DNA from: an uncultured Amylibacter sp.
GTDB lineage: Bacteria > Pseudomonadota > Alphaproteobacteria > Rhodobacterales > Rhodobacteraceae
Length of the DNA stretch: 64,000 bases
Assembly: GCA_905181935.1 (NCBI GenBank)
Contig: CAJIZV010000002.1
Coordinates: forward strand, 186,001-250,000
Direction of reading: 5' to 3'
Shown here: one piece after another, positions 56,886 through 64,000 of the stretch
Numbering within the stretch: position 1 is the stretch's first letter
How the letters are laid out: every line of letters starts with the position of its first letter
The notes under the pieces: generated by a model
The model's input: only the letters and a program-made list of their open reading frames with translations
What the model was told of the DNA's origin: nothing
The model's database searches: none
Made by a program: the position numbers and the translations under genes

Positions 56886-57704
56886 TTAATATTTAGAAGG
56901 AAGTGGTAACTCTGATACTTGTTCTAATATAGTTTTGTTAAAGCCTTTAAGTTTGTCTATGGGGACTGATGAAATATCATCGATAGGACACCATTTTCCA
57001 TCTAAAAATAACTCTAGCGCTGAATATTGCGATTTATAATCCATTTTGGGACTTCCTGGAACCCAGTAACCTAAGTAAAGATAGTCCAAATTCATTTCTC
57101 GGGCGATGTTGATATGGTCTAAAATCATAAACTTTCCAGGACTATGCATCGCTAATAATGGATCAAAAAATGAATAAACCATTGATAAACCATTTTCTAA
57201 AACATCTGTTAAACTAGCTGACTTTAATTCATGACGACCATTCTTATTTATAAAATAGTATTCAATTACGCGTGTATCAACAGGGGTTTCTTCAATCATA
57301 GCAGAGAACTCTATTATACTCATTTCAGCCATGCCGCCATCAGCATGGCGGTTTTTTAAATATTGAGTAAACAAATCAAACTGTTCATCAGTTGCAGATG
57401 CTGTATGGGAGCCGCGTATAAGTTTACTATTTCGACGTAAAGTACGTTTTTGTGATTTTGTTGGTATGAAATCATGCACCCGAACGCGTGCAGAAATACA
57501 AGATGAACACCCCACGCAGGCTGGCCTGTATAATACATTCTGTGATCTTCTAAAACCTTCATTAGATAGAGTATTGTTTAAAGTTTTTCCATTTAAATTA
57601 TTTAAACCAGTAAACAATTTTCGTTCAACGCGATTTGATAAATATGGACAGGGTTGTGGTGCTGTTACATAAAATTGTGGCGCAATGAGAAGACTGTGTT
57701 TCAT
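56886..57704 (-). CDS. bpt: Aspartate/glutamate leucyltransferase (Bpt; arginyltransferase family)
   Basis: Transfers Leu from Leu-tRNA to N-terminal Asp/Glu of proteins, marking them for ClpAP in the bacterial N-end rule. The 272 residues have the N-terminal Cys set (PQPCPYL, then YRPACVGCSSCISARV at about 59-74) and the GNAT-like C-terminal part (LDYLYLGYWVPGSPKMDYKSQYSALE). Annotated as ate in many genomes; the prokaryotic form is usually Bpt. Stands alone, transcribed toward ilvB and divergent from rnd. Confidence 0.93.
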   Translation of the reverse strand: MKHSLLIAPQFYVTAPQPCPYLSNRVERKLFTGLNNLNGKTLNNTLSNEGFRRSQNVLYRPACVGCSSCISARVRVHDFIPTKSQKRTLRRNSKLIRGSHTASATDEQFDLFTQYLKNRHADGGMAEMSIIEFSAMIEETPVDTRVIEYYFINKNGRHELKSASLTDVLENGLSMVYSFFDPLLAMHSPGKFMILDHINIAREMNLDYLYLGYWVPGSPKMDYKSQYSALELFLDGKWCPIDDISSVPIDKLKGFNKTILEQVSELPLPSKY

Positions 57705-57922
57705 TATTATAAGTTATCAAAAGAGGTGTTAATGATCAATATCGTTTGAATGGTAATAATAATCTATAGTTATAATTTTATAATTAGATTATGTTATGAA
57801 ATTCCATAGATTATAAACAATTATAACTGATCTAATATTTATTTTAAATTTAGGGTGTTCATTAAATAGTATTTTACGCCTTTGCCTTGTATACTGGCAA
57901 TTTTGGGAATACTAGAATAACC

Positions 57923-59086
57923 ATGAAAATTATTAAAACTACACAAGAATTAAGCGATTTTTGTAAAAAATGTATATCTTTTGATTATGTAACTTTGGAT
58001 ACAGAGTTTTTGCGAGAACGCACTTACTATTCAAAATTATGTTTAATTCAGATGGCGCACCCTGGGGCTACAGAGGATTCGGCGGTTTTAATTGACCCTT
58101 TATCTCAAGATTTATCTCTAAGCCCTTTATATGACTTATTTAAAAATCCAGATGTGGTGAAAGTATTTCATGCTGCGCGCCAAGATCTTGAAATTTTTTT
58201 TGTAGACAAACAAATTTTGCCTAAACCATTTTTTGATACGCAAGTAGCCGCTATGGTATGTGGGTTTGGTGAGCAAGTTGGGTATGAAAAATTAGTTCGT
58301 GCCATTTGTAATGAAGGCTTAGATAAATCATCACGCTTTACGGATTGGTCTGCGCGCCCTTTAAGCTCTAAACAAATGGAATATGCAATTGGCGATGTTA
58401 CACATTTACGTCAGATTTATGAATTTTTAGCAAAAAAGATTGAGAAAACTGGTCGTCAAGCATGGGTTGAGGAAGAATTAGCAATTCTTATGGATCCAGA
58501 AACGTATGTTGTTGATCCAAAGCAGGCCTGGCGCAGAGTTAAAACTCGCTCTAGTTCTTGGAAAATGTTAGCGGCAGTATCCGAATTGGCAGAGTTCCGA
58601 GAAAACTATGCTCAAAATAGAAATATTCCTCGAAACCGTGTATATAAAGATGACTGTATGATGGAGCTTGCTGCAACGCGTCCTCAAAATATAGAAGATT
58701 TAAGTAAATCTCGACTATTATTGCGTGAGGCTCGTAAAGGGCAAATAGCTGATGGAATTCTTGGAGCAATTAAACGTGCAAGTAAATATAATCCAAATGA
58801 TGTAGAGCGCCAAGCTCCAATACACGAAAAACCTCAAGGAAAAGAAGGTTTATCTGAGCTATTACGTGTTTTATTAAAAGCTAAAGCAGAACAATTTGGT
58901 GTTGCCCCAAAACTAATTGCTTCAAGTTCAGAGTTAGATCTAATTGCAAGTGGTGAAAATGATTTGAAGGCTTTCAATGGTTGGCGTAATGATGTCTTTG
59001 GTCAAGATGCTAAACTTCTACGAGCAGGTAACGTAGCGTTATCTGCAAATGGAAAAAATGTAATTGTTGTTCCTATTAAATCTTAA
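57923..59086 (+). CDS. rnd: Ribonuclease D
   Basis: 3'-5' exoribonuclease of the DEDD superfamily involved in tRNA 3' maturation. The 387 residues have the exonuclease domain with LDTEFLRERTYY (Asp and Glu of ExoI, about 23-34), HAARQDLEIF (ExoII), the ExoIII tyrosine and Asp in MEYAIGDVTHL, and a C-terminal HRDC domain (about 205-290). ATG 57923 gives the family start (MKIIKTTQELSDF); an in-frame codon 12 upstream is unlikely. Confidence 0.95.
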   Translation: MKIIKTTQELSDFCKKCISFDYVTLDTEFLRERTYYSKLCLIQMAHPGATEDSAVLIDPLSQDLSLSPLYDLFKNPDVVKVFHAARQDLEIFFVDKQILPKPFFDTQVAAMVCGFGEQVGYEKLVRAICNEGLDKSSRFTDWSARPLSSKQMEYAIGDVTHLRQIYEFLAKKIEKTGRQAWVEEELAILMDPETYVVDPKQAWRRVKTRSSSWKMLAAVSELAEFRENYAQNRNIPRNRVYKDDCMMELAATRPQNIEDLSKSRLLLREARKGQIADGILGAIKRASKYNPNDVERQAPIHEKPQGKEGLSELLRVLLKAKAEQFGVAPKLIASSSELDLIASGENDLKAFNGWRNDVFGQDAKLLRAGNVALSANGKNVIVVPIKS

Positions 59087-59126
59087 TCATTTTTTTAAAT
59101 AATTATAACAATATTAAAGGTAAATC

Positions 59127-59534
59127 ATGTCTACAACTTTTACTGAAGTTTCTGAAACATTTGAATTTCTTGATGATTGGGAAGATAAGTACCGTTATGT
59201 AATAGAATTAGGCCGCGATTACAAAGCATTGGAGGAGGTTCTTCGAACTGATTCAGTTAAGGTTGATGGCTGTGCATCACAAGTTTGGTTGCTACCTTAT
59301 ATAAAAGAAGAAAAATTTTATTTTGATGGTGCTTCTGATGCTATTATAGTGAGTGGTTTAGTAGCTATTCTTTCAATTCTCTATAACGGTAATACTATTA
59401 AACAAGCACAAGAAATCAAAGCATTAGAAGCATTTCATACATTAGGTTTAGGGGCTAATTTATCTGCACAAAGATCAAACGGCTTAAACTCAATGATACA
59501 ACGTATAGAAACCTTCCTTATCGAGGCTTCATAA
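59127..59534 (+). CDS. sufE: SufE family cysteine-desulfurase partner
   Basis: Accepts persulfide sulfur from SufS for iron-sulfur cluster assembly. The 135 residues show FEFLDDWEDKYRYVIELG at the start, the sulfur-accepting Cys in VKVDGCASQVWL (about residue 50), and FHTLGLGANLSAQRSNGL near the C-terminus. It is 40 bp after rnd and may be co-transcribed. No other suf genes are nearby. Confidence 0.93.
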   Translation: MSTTFTEVSETFEFLDDWEDKYRYVIELGRDYKALEEVLRTDSVKVDGCASQVWLLPYIKEEKFYFDGASDAIIVSGLVAILSILYNGNTIKQAQEIKALEAFHTLGLGANLSAQRSNGLNSMIQRIETFLIEAS

Positions 59535-59611
59535 TCATTATGCAGATTTTTCCAATTACTTGAATTGTTGTTATTGCATCAAACGAGTATTGTTATTTAA
59601 AGGAAAAATTA

Positions 59612-60619
59612 ATGAATGATAAATTATCACAAATGATTGCTGAAAAAGGCTTTGTTCTAGCAGATGGTGCTACCGGTACAAATTTATTTAATTTAGGCCT
59701 CCAAGCTGGCGACCCACCTGAATTTTGGAATGTTGATGAACCTGATAAAATCCGAGCTCTTTACCAAGGTTCTGTAGATGCTGGAAGCGACCTATTTCTA
59801 ACTAATTCATTTGGAAGTAATTCTTCACGCCTTAGACTCCACAAGTCAGAGTCACGGGCTTATGAATTATCTAAAGCTGCAGCCACTTTAGGTAGAGAAA
59901 TTGCTGATAAGTCAAAGCGTCAAATTTTAGTTGCAGGCTCTATAGGTCCTACTGGAGAGATTATGGGAGATGCTGGCTGGCTTAGCCATAGAGATGCTGT
60001 TGATATGTTCCAAGAAACTGCACAAGGCTTAATAGACGGTGGTGCAGATGTGTTATGGGTTGAAACTATATCTAGCCCAGAAGAATATAATGCTGCCGCA
60101 GAAGGCATTTCCAAAGTTGGTGCACCTTGGGTTGGAACTATGAGCTTTGATACAGCTGGGCGAACTATGATGGGTACAACTAGTAAAGATATGGTTAATT
60201 TGGTTAAGGATATGGCGTATGGACCATTAGCATTTGGAGCAAATTGTGGAGTTGGTGCTTCAGATTTGTTGCGAACCGTCCTTGGTTTATCTGAAAATGC
60301 TGACAGGCCAATCGTTGCAAAAGGTAATGCAGGAATACCTAAATATGTTGATGGTCATATACATTATGATGGAACTCCAGAAGTTATGGCTACTTACGCA
60401 CTATTAGCACGTGCCTGTGGAGCATCGATAATTGGTGGATGTTGCGGGACTATGCCAGTACATTTAAAGGCAATGCGCAAAGCTTTAGATGGGAACCCAT
60501 GTGGCGAAAAACCAACCTTGAAGCAAATTTCACTGGCCTTAGGTAATTTTTCGTCAAATTCTGACGGAACCGGTGATGAACCAAGACCAGAGCGGGTTCG
60601 TAGAGGTAAACGTAAATAG
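59612..60619 (+). CDS. bmt: Homocysteine S-methyltransferase domain protein (Bmt; split methionine synthase module)
   Basis: 335-residue protein of the homocysteine S-methyltransferase / betaine-homocysteine methyltransferase family. TIM barrel with LADGATGTNLFNLGLQ at the start, ANCGVGASDLL (first zinc-ligand Cys) and the GGCCGTMPVHLKAM motif near residue 270 with the two zinc Cys. The C-terminus is basic (RPERVRRGKRK). The next genes encode a corrinoid protein and DUF1638. In roseobacters methionine synthase is split in this way, the homocysteine-binding, B12-binding and folate-binding modules being separate proteins; the folate module is not in this window. Betaine as donor is the alternative. 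Confidence 0.85.
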   Translation: MNDKLSQMIAEKGFVLADGATGTNLFNLGLQAGDPPEFWNVDEPDKIRALYQGSVDAGSDLFLTNSFGSNSSRLRLHKSESRAYELSKAAATLGREIADKSKRQILVAGSIGPTGEIMGDAGWLSHRDAVDMFQETAQGLIDGGADVLWVETISSPEEYNAAAEGISKVGAPWVGTMSFDTAGRTMMGTTSKDMVNLVKDMAYGPLAFGANCGVGASDLLRTVLGLSENADRPIVAKGNAGIPKYVDGHIHYDGTPEVMATYALLARACGASIIGGCCGTMPVHLKAMRKALDGNPCGEKPTLKQISLALGNFSSNSDGTGDEPRPERVRRGKRK

Positions 60620-60704
60620 ACAGAGTTTTGATCCCATTCGTCGGTGTGAGAGCTAGTTTTGTCGCAAATCGTAGAGACTAATAAAGAGAATATTACCAAA
60701 TATA

Positions 60705-60722
60705 GGTTAAGAAGCTTTAACC
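60705..60722 (+). promoter_or_regulatory. Hairpin in the leader of the corrinoid-protein gene
   Basis: GGTTAA / TTAACC with GAAGCT between, 20 bp before the ATG at 60743 in a 123-bp gap. It could be a repressor site or occlude translation initiation. I saw no B12 or SAM riboswitch consensus in this gap or ahead of bmt. Confidence 0.35.
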
Positions 60723-60742
60723 ATAATATGGAAGTGAAACCC

Positions 60743-61441
60743 ATGTCAGACGAACAAGATATCATCCTAGCTGATTTAAGTGATGAAGAATTAACACTGC
60801 AGATGCATGACGATCTATATGATGGAATGAAAGAAGAAATTGCTGAGAGTGTTAATATACTATTAGGCCGCGGATGGATGCCATATGATATCCTAACTAA
60901 GGCTTTAGTTGAAGGTATGCGTATTGTAGGTATTGATTTTCGTGATGGTATATTATTTGTTCCAGAAGTCTTACTTGCCGCAAATGCTATGAAGGGTGGA
61001 ATGTTTATTCTAAAACCTTTGTTGGCAGAAACAGGCGCTCCACGATTAGGCAATATGTTGATAGGGACTGTTAAAGGGGACATCCATGATATTGGTAAAA
61101 ATCTAGTAACCATGATGATGGAAGGTGCTGGCTTTGAGGTAAAAGACCTGGGTATCAACAACCCTGTAGAAAATTACTTACAGGAACTTGAGAATGGTGA
61201 ATATGACATTCTTGGGATGTCTGCCTTATTAACTACAACTATGCCTTATATGAAGGTTGTTATCGATACCATGATTGAAAAAGGTATGCGTGATGATTAT
61301 GTTGTTATGGTAGGTGGAGCTCCCTTAAATGAGGAATTTAGTAAGGCTATTGGTGCAGATGCTTACTGTCGCGATGCAGCTGTTGCAGTTGAAACTGCAA
61401 AAGAATTTATGGCTAAAAAGCATAATCAAATGGTAATATAG
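60743..61441 (+). CDS. Corrinoid (B12-binding) methyltransferase protein, MtbC-like
   Basis: 232-residue methylcobalamin carrier: an N-terminal four-helix methionine-synthase-type cap (about 15-95) and a C-terminal Rossmann B12 domain starting IGTVKGDIHDIGKN, whose D-x-H-x-x-G histidine ligates cobalt, with MSALLTTTMPYMK (the SxL motif) further on. It would carry the methyl group between a folate- or betaine-type donor module and the homocysteine module encoded upstream. ATG 60743 is preferred; the frame is open 28 codons upstream. Confidence 0.9.
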   Translation: MSDEQDIILADLSDEELTLQMHDDLYDGMKEEIAESVNILLGRGWMPYDILTKALVEGMRIVGIDFRDGILFVPEVLLAANAMKGGMFILKPLLAETGAPRLGNMLIGTVKGDIHDIGKNLVTMMMEGAGFEVKDLGINNPVENYLQELENGEYDILGMSALLTTTMPYMKVVIDTMIEKGMRDDYVVMVGGAPLNEEFSKAIGADAYCRDAAVAVETAKEFMAKKHNQMVI

Positions 61442-61480
61442 AAATCATGTATTATTGTTTATTTAAACTGTTCACATTAT

Positions 61481-62116
61481 ATGCATTCGGATGATCACTT
61501 AACCGAGTTTGGTATGGTGGTGTCTCACTGTGATTATAAGCGTATTTTAATAATAGCCTGTGGTGCCCTTGCACGTGAAATTTTAACTCTAATAGAATTA
61601 AACAATTGGAAGCATATGGCGCTGACTTGCTTACCAGCAAAATATCATCTTTATCCTGAAAAAATTACTTCTGCGGTTGAAGATGCTGTCTTAAAATATA
61701 GTAATGACTATGATGAAATATTCATCGCATATGCAGATTGTGGAACAGGTGGATTATTAGCTAATAAGTGTAAAGATCTTGGTGTTAAAATGATTGCAGG
61801 ACCACATTGCTATTCTTTTTTTGAAGGAAATAATAAGTTTTCTAATTTATCTGAAAATGAAATTACGGCATTTTATTTAACAGACTTTTTAGTAAAACAA
61901 TTTGATTCATTTGTTTGGAAACCGATGGGGTTGGATAAACATCCTGAACTTCTTGATATGTATTTCGGAAATTACACAAAGTTAGTTTATCAGGCTCAAA
62001 TAAATGATCCAAAATTAGACGCTAAAGCTATTGAAATATCAGAACGAATGGGTTTACCTTTAGAGCGCCGTTATACTGGATATGGTGATTTAGAAACAGC
62101 GCTTTTTAAGATTTAA
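61481..62116 (+). CDS. DUF1638 domain protein, B12-methyltransferase associated
   Basis: 211-residue DUF1638 protein. Core motifs: ILIIACGALAREIL, LTCLPAKYHLYPEKI, IAYADCGTGGLL and GPHCYSFFEG. Conserved Cys/His positions suggest metal or corrinoid chemistry. The family occurs beside corrinoid methyltransferase genes in methanogens and marine alphaproteobacteria; its role (cofactor delivery or reactivation) is unproven. Third gene of the bmt run, 39 bp after the corrinoid protein. Confidence 0.85.
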   Translation: MHSDDHLTEFGMVVSHCDYKRILIIACGALAREILTLIELNNWKHMALTCLPAKYHLYPEKITSAVEDAVLKYSNDYDEIFIAYADCGTGGLLANKCKDLGVKMIAGPHCYSFFEGNNKFSNLSENEITAFYLTDFLVKQFDSFVWKPMGLDKHPELLDMYFGNYTKLVYQAQINDPKLDAKAIEISERMGLPLERRYTGYGDLETALFKI

Positions 62117-62118
62117 AA

Positions 62119-63462
62119 TTAGCCAACATAATTTGATCTAGATAGACGGTACTTTGCCATCTTTTCATTTAAAGTTCTTCTGGGTAAGGAAAGTTCGACC
62201 ATTACGGACTGTATTGAACCTTTGTGGCGTCTCATAGTGTTATCTATTAACATTCTTTCAAAAGCCTCCACATGTTCTTTGAGGGGCTTGGATTCTGCAT
62301 CATCTTTATCTTGTTCATTATCAGTGTCGTTGGATGGTAGCATTTTAGAAATTGAATAGTTCCCACGGCGGCTTTGTAATACAGTTCTTTCAGCAAGGTT
62401 AATTAATTGACGAATATTTCCAATCCAGTTTGATTGTAGCAATTGGGCAGCATCTTCTGCTGCAACTTCTGGTTTTTCACAACCGTACTCGTCTGCAAAA
62501 TTTTCAAGATACCTATTAAATAAAAGTAATATATCTTCACCACGTGCCTTAAGTGGAGGTGGAGCTATTTGCATTGCAGCAAGCCGATAAAACAAATCTT
62601 GTCGCAAAGTTTCTTCTAGTGTTTGATCAGTGTCGCCAGTTTCGTTAGAAATTGCAATTATGCGTAACTTTGATCCTTTGTCACCCAGATCAAATTTTGT
62701 AATTAATGCTAAAAGTCGAGCCTGCACAGATGCTGGAATGCTTTCAATATCTTCTAAGCATAAAGTACCTTCTAACGAGGCATCTATAAGTGCAGGTTCG
62801 TTACCATCATCTCCAAACAAACGGCGTGCTAGTTCACCCTCAGTATATGCTGCACAGTTAACAGTTATAAATTTTTTACCTTGTCGAGGCCCACATGCAT
62901 GTAAGGCATGAGCTATCAAACTCTTTCCTGTACCAGTTTCCCCAGTGATTAATACGTGACCATCTGCTTGAGCTAGATCAAGTATATCTTCCCTTAAGCG
63001 TGCCATAACTGAAGAGGTTCCCATCAGTTTATGCAATAAGACTGTACCATCAGATAGTTCACGCCGTAATGCGCGATTTTCTAATGTAAGGTATCGTGTA
63101 TGCACCGCACGCTTTGCTAATTCTGCCATTCTTTCAGGGTTAAAAGGTTTTTCTAAGAAATCATATGCACCTATTCGCATGGATTCTACAGCCATTGCGA
63201 CATCCCCATGACCCGTAATTAAAATAACTGGAAGTGCACTATCAATTTTTTGTAGTTTTTTAAGGAAAGATATTCCATCGGTTCCTGGCATCTTAATGTC
63301 GGATATAATTATACCTGGATAATCGCTATCTATATCTTTTAGTGCTAAATCTGCACTTGAATATGTATTTGTCTTATAGCCTGAAAGACTTAGCCATTGC
63401 GAAATACTTTCTCGCATATCCTGTTCGTCATCTACTATTGTAATTGTAATTTGGTTTGCCAT
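62119..63462 (-). CDS. dctD: DctD-like response regulator lacking the sigma-54 GAFTGA loop
   Basis: 447 residues in NtrC-family order: receiver (phospho-acceptor Asp55 in ISDIKMPGTDG), AAA+ domain (Walker A GETGTGKS, 174-181) and C-terminal Fis-type helix-turn-helix (IQSVMVELSLPRRTLNEKMAKY). Between ELARRLFG and GTLCLEDI there are only 14 residues, where sigma-54 activators have the GAFTGA loop and about ten more; the Walker B acidic pair reads E-D instead of D-E. It therefore probably cannot remodel sigma-54 polymerase. Directly follows its kinase gene; a C4-dicarboxylate TRAP transporter would be the expected target. Confidence 0.85.
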   Translation of the reverse strand: MANQITITIVDDEQDMRESISQWLSLSGYKTNTYSSADLALKDIDSDYPGIIISDIKMPGTDGISFLKKLQKIDSALPVILITGHGDVAMAVESMRIGAYDFLEKPFNPERMAELAKRAVHTRYLTLENRALRRELSDGTVLLHKLMGTSSVMARLREDILDLAQADGHVLITGETGTGKSLIAHALHACGPRQGKKFITVNCAAYTEGELARRLFGDDGNEPALIDASLEGTLCLEDIESIPASVQARLLALITKFDLGDKGSKLRIIAISNETGDTDQTLEETLRQDLFYRLAAMQIAPPPLKARGEDILLLFNRYLENFADEYGCEKPEVAAEDAAQLLQSNWIGNIRQLINLAERTVLQSRRGNYSISKMLPSNDTDNEQDKDDAESKPLKEHVEAFERMLIDNTMRRHKGSIQSVMVELSLPRRTLNEKMAKYRLSRSNYVG

Positions 63463-64000
63463 TTAGGCTACTCCGCCACTTAATTCATTTTTTTGTTCTA
63501 GCTGTGGGAGCTGGAATTCAAAGACAGCACCTCTAGGTGGTACGTTTCGGGCGAATAACCGCCCATCAAGGTCCTTTGCTATAGAAGAACTAATGGCTAA
63601 ACCTAATCCTACACCCTCACCAGGTTTTTTTGTCGTAAAAAATGGCTCAAACATCTCATCTAAATTTTCAATACCTGGCCCATTATCTTGAATTGCTAAT
63701 GTAGCCATCTCGCCAGCGGTTAGCGATATTTGTAAATATCGCTCTGACTGACCTTTCATTGCGTCTAAGGCGTTCCTTAGCAGATTTACAATGACTTGTT
63801 CCAAACGAACTGGATCTGCCATAACCATTACTGGATCATCAGGTAAAGATTTACTTATTTCCACTGCTTGCTGCCCAAGCTGAGGTGCCATCATTGATAT
63901 TGATGCATTTACAGAACTTTTGAAATCAACTGGAATTAAATTATCACTTCCTTTTCTGGAGTAAGATTTTAATTGTTGAGTAATGGTACCCATCCTACCA
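63463..64000 (-). CDS. dctB: DctB-like sensor histidine kinase, N-terminus cut by window edge
   Basis: Only the last 179 or so codons are inside the window; the frame runs off the end without a start. Visible are the end of the dimerisation helix (GRMGTITQQLKSYSRKG) and the complete ATPase domain: N box EQVIVNLLRNALDAM, G1 IQDNGPGIENLDEMFEPFFTTKKPGEGVGLGLAISSSI-type region (about 104-142 of the visible part). Adjacent to the DctD-like regulator it should phosphorylate, with no gap between them. Confidence 0.88.
   Translation of the reverse strand, partial: GRMGTITQQLKSYSRKGSDNLIPVDFKSSVNASISMMAPQLGQQAVEISKSLPDDPVMVMADPVRLEQVIVNLLRNALDAMKGQSERYLQISLTAGEMATLAIQDNGPGIENLDEMFEPFFTTKKPGEGVGLGLAISSSIAKDLDGRLFARNVPPRGAVFEFQLPQLEQKNELSGGVA

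Noticed and set aside
59535..59611. SAM or B12 riboswitch ahead of bmt
   Set aside because: The gap is only 77 bp, AT-rich and lacks the conserved cores of SAM-II, SAM-V or cobalamin riboswitches as I know them.
60394..61161. 255-codon open frame on the minus strand
   Set aside because: Antisense to bmt and the corrinoid-protein gene, with no recognisable motif; both plus-strand genes have strong family signatures.

Overview
This is an AT-rich (clearly below 40% GC by eye), tightly packed chromosomal segment. Gene content and order point to a marine alphaproteobacterium of the Rhodobacteraceae (Roseobacter lineage). The markers are the cysG-DUF2849-cysI-DUF934-fpr order, DUF4167 behind prfA-prmC, a SmoEFGK-type polyol transporter, xsc-pta, a homocysteine methyltransferase / corrinoid protein / DUF1638 trio, and a DctB/DctD pair. 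The low GC and many 1-4 base gene overlaps suggest one of the streamlined low-GC pelagic roseobacters (HTCC2255/NAC11-7-like). That placement is inference from memory, not a search.

Layout. 1-4.6 kb (-): siroheme synthesis and sulfite reduction, with a divergent Lrp-type regulator; cysH is absent from the run. 5.3-13.6 kb: aspC, sdhE, hemA, a RodZ-like protein, ispG, prfA-prmC, DUF4167. 13.6-20.7 kb (-): outer-membrane biogenesis run lptF-lptG-lptD-surA-pdxA-rsmA. 20.8-27 kb: pepA-holC, an ABC-F ATPase, ndk, purM-purN. 27.1-28.9 kb: a CAU tRNA and tRNA-Asn flank an orphan EnvZ-like sensor kinase.

28.9-34.9 kb is the accessory and decaying part. The 3' end of tRNA-Asn is repeated imperfectly 2.9 kb downstream, bracketing a small integrase-less island (DUF924, a small membrane protein, DUF2721, a frameshifted secreted protein, a ricin-B-like secreted protein). 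Beyond it lie a small Lys-rich ORF, a heptamer microsatellite, an efflux-adaptor pseudogene, a Gfo/Idh/MocA oxidoreductase, and two divergent gene stumps that look like the two sides of one deletion.

35.1-51.2 kb encodes an almost complete polyol-to-pyruvate route: the ABC transporter (smoE, F, G, K), sorbitol- and mannitol-type dehydrogenases, an AraC regulator and a PfkB sugar kinase. A LacI regulator with a perfect 28-bp palindromic operator separates these from gap-zwf-edd-eda-pgi. Sugar alcohols would be oxidised to ketose, phosphorylated, isomerised and split by the Entner-Doudoroff pathway; only 6-phosphogluconolactonase is missing locally.

51.4-54.2 kb: xsc-pta for sulfoacetaldehyde (taurine, isethionate) breakdown, giving acetyl-CoA and sulfite, with a perfect terminator-like hairpin inside the start of pta. 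54.2-56.6 kb (-): ilvB-ilvN behind a terminator-like attenuator. 56.9-59.5 kb: bpt, rnd, sufE. 59.6-62.1 kb: part of a split, B12-dependent methionine synthase. 62.1-64 kb (-): DctD-like regulator lacking the GAFTGA loop, and the end of a DctB-like kinase cut by the window edge. No CRISPR array, IS element, rRNA or replication origin was seen.
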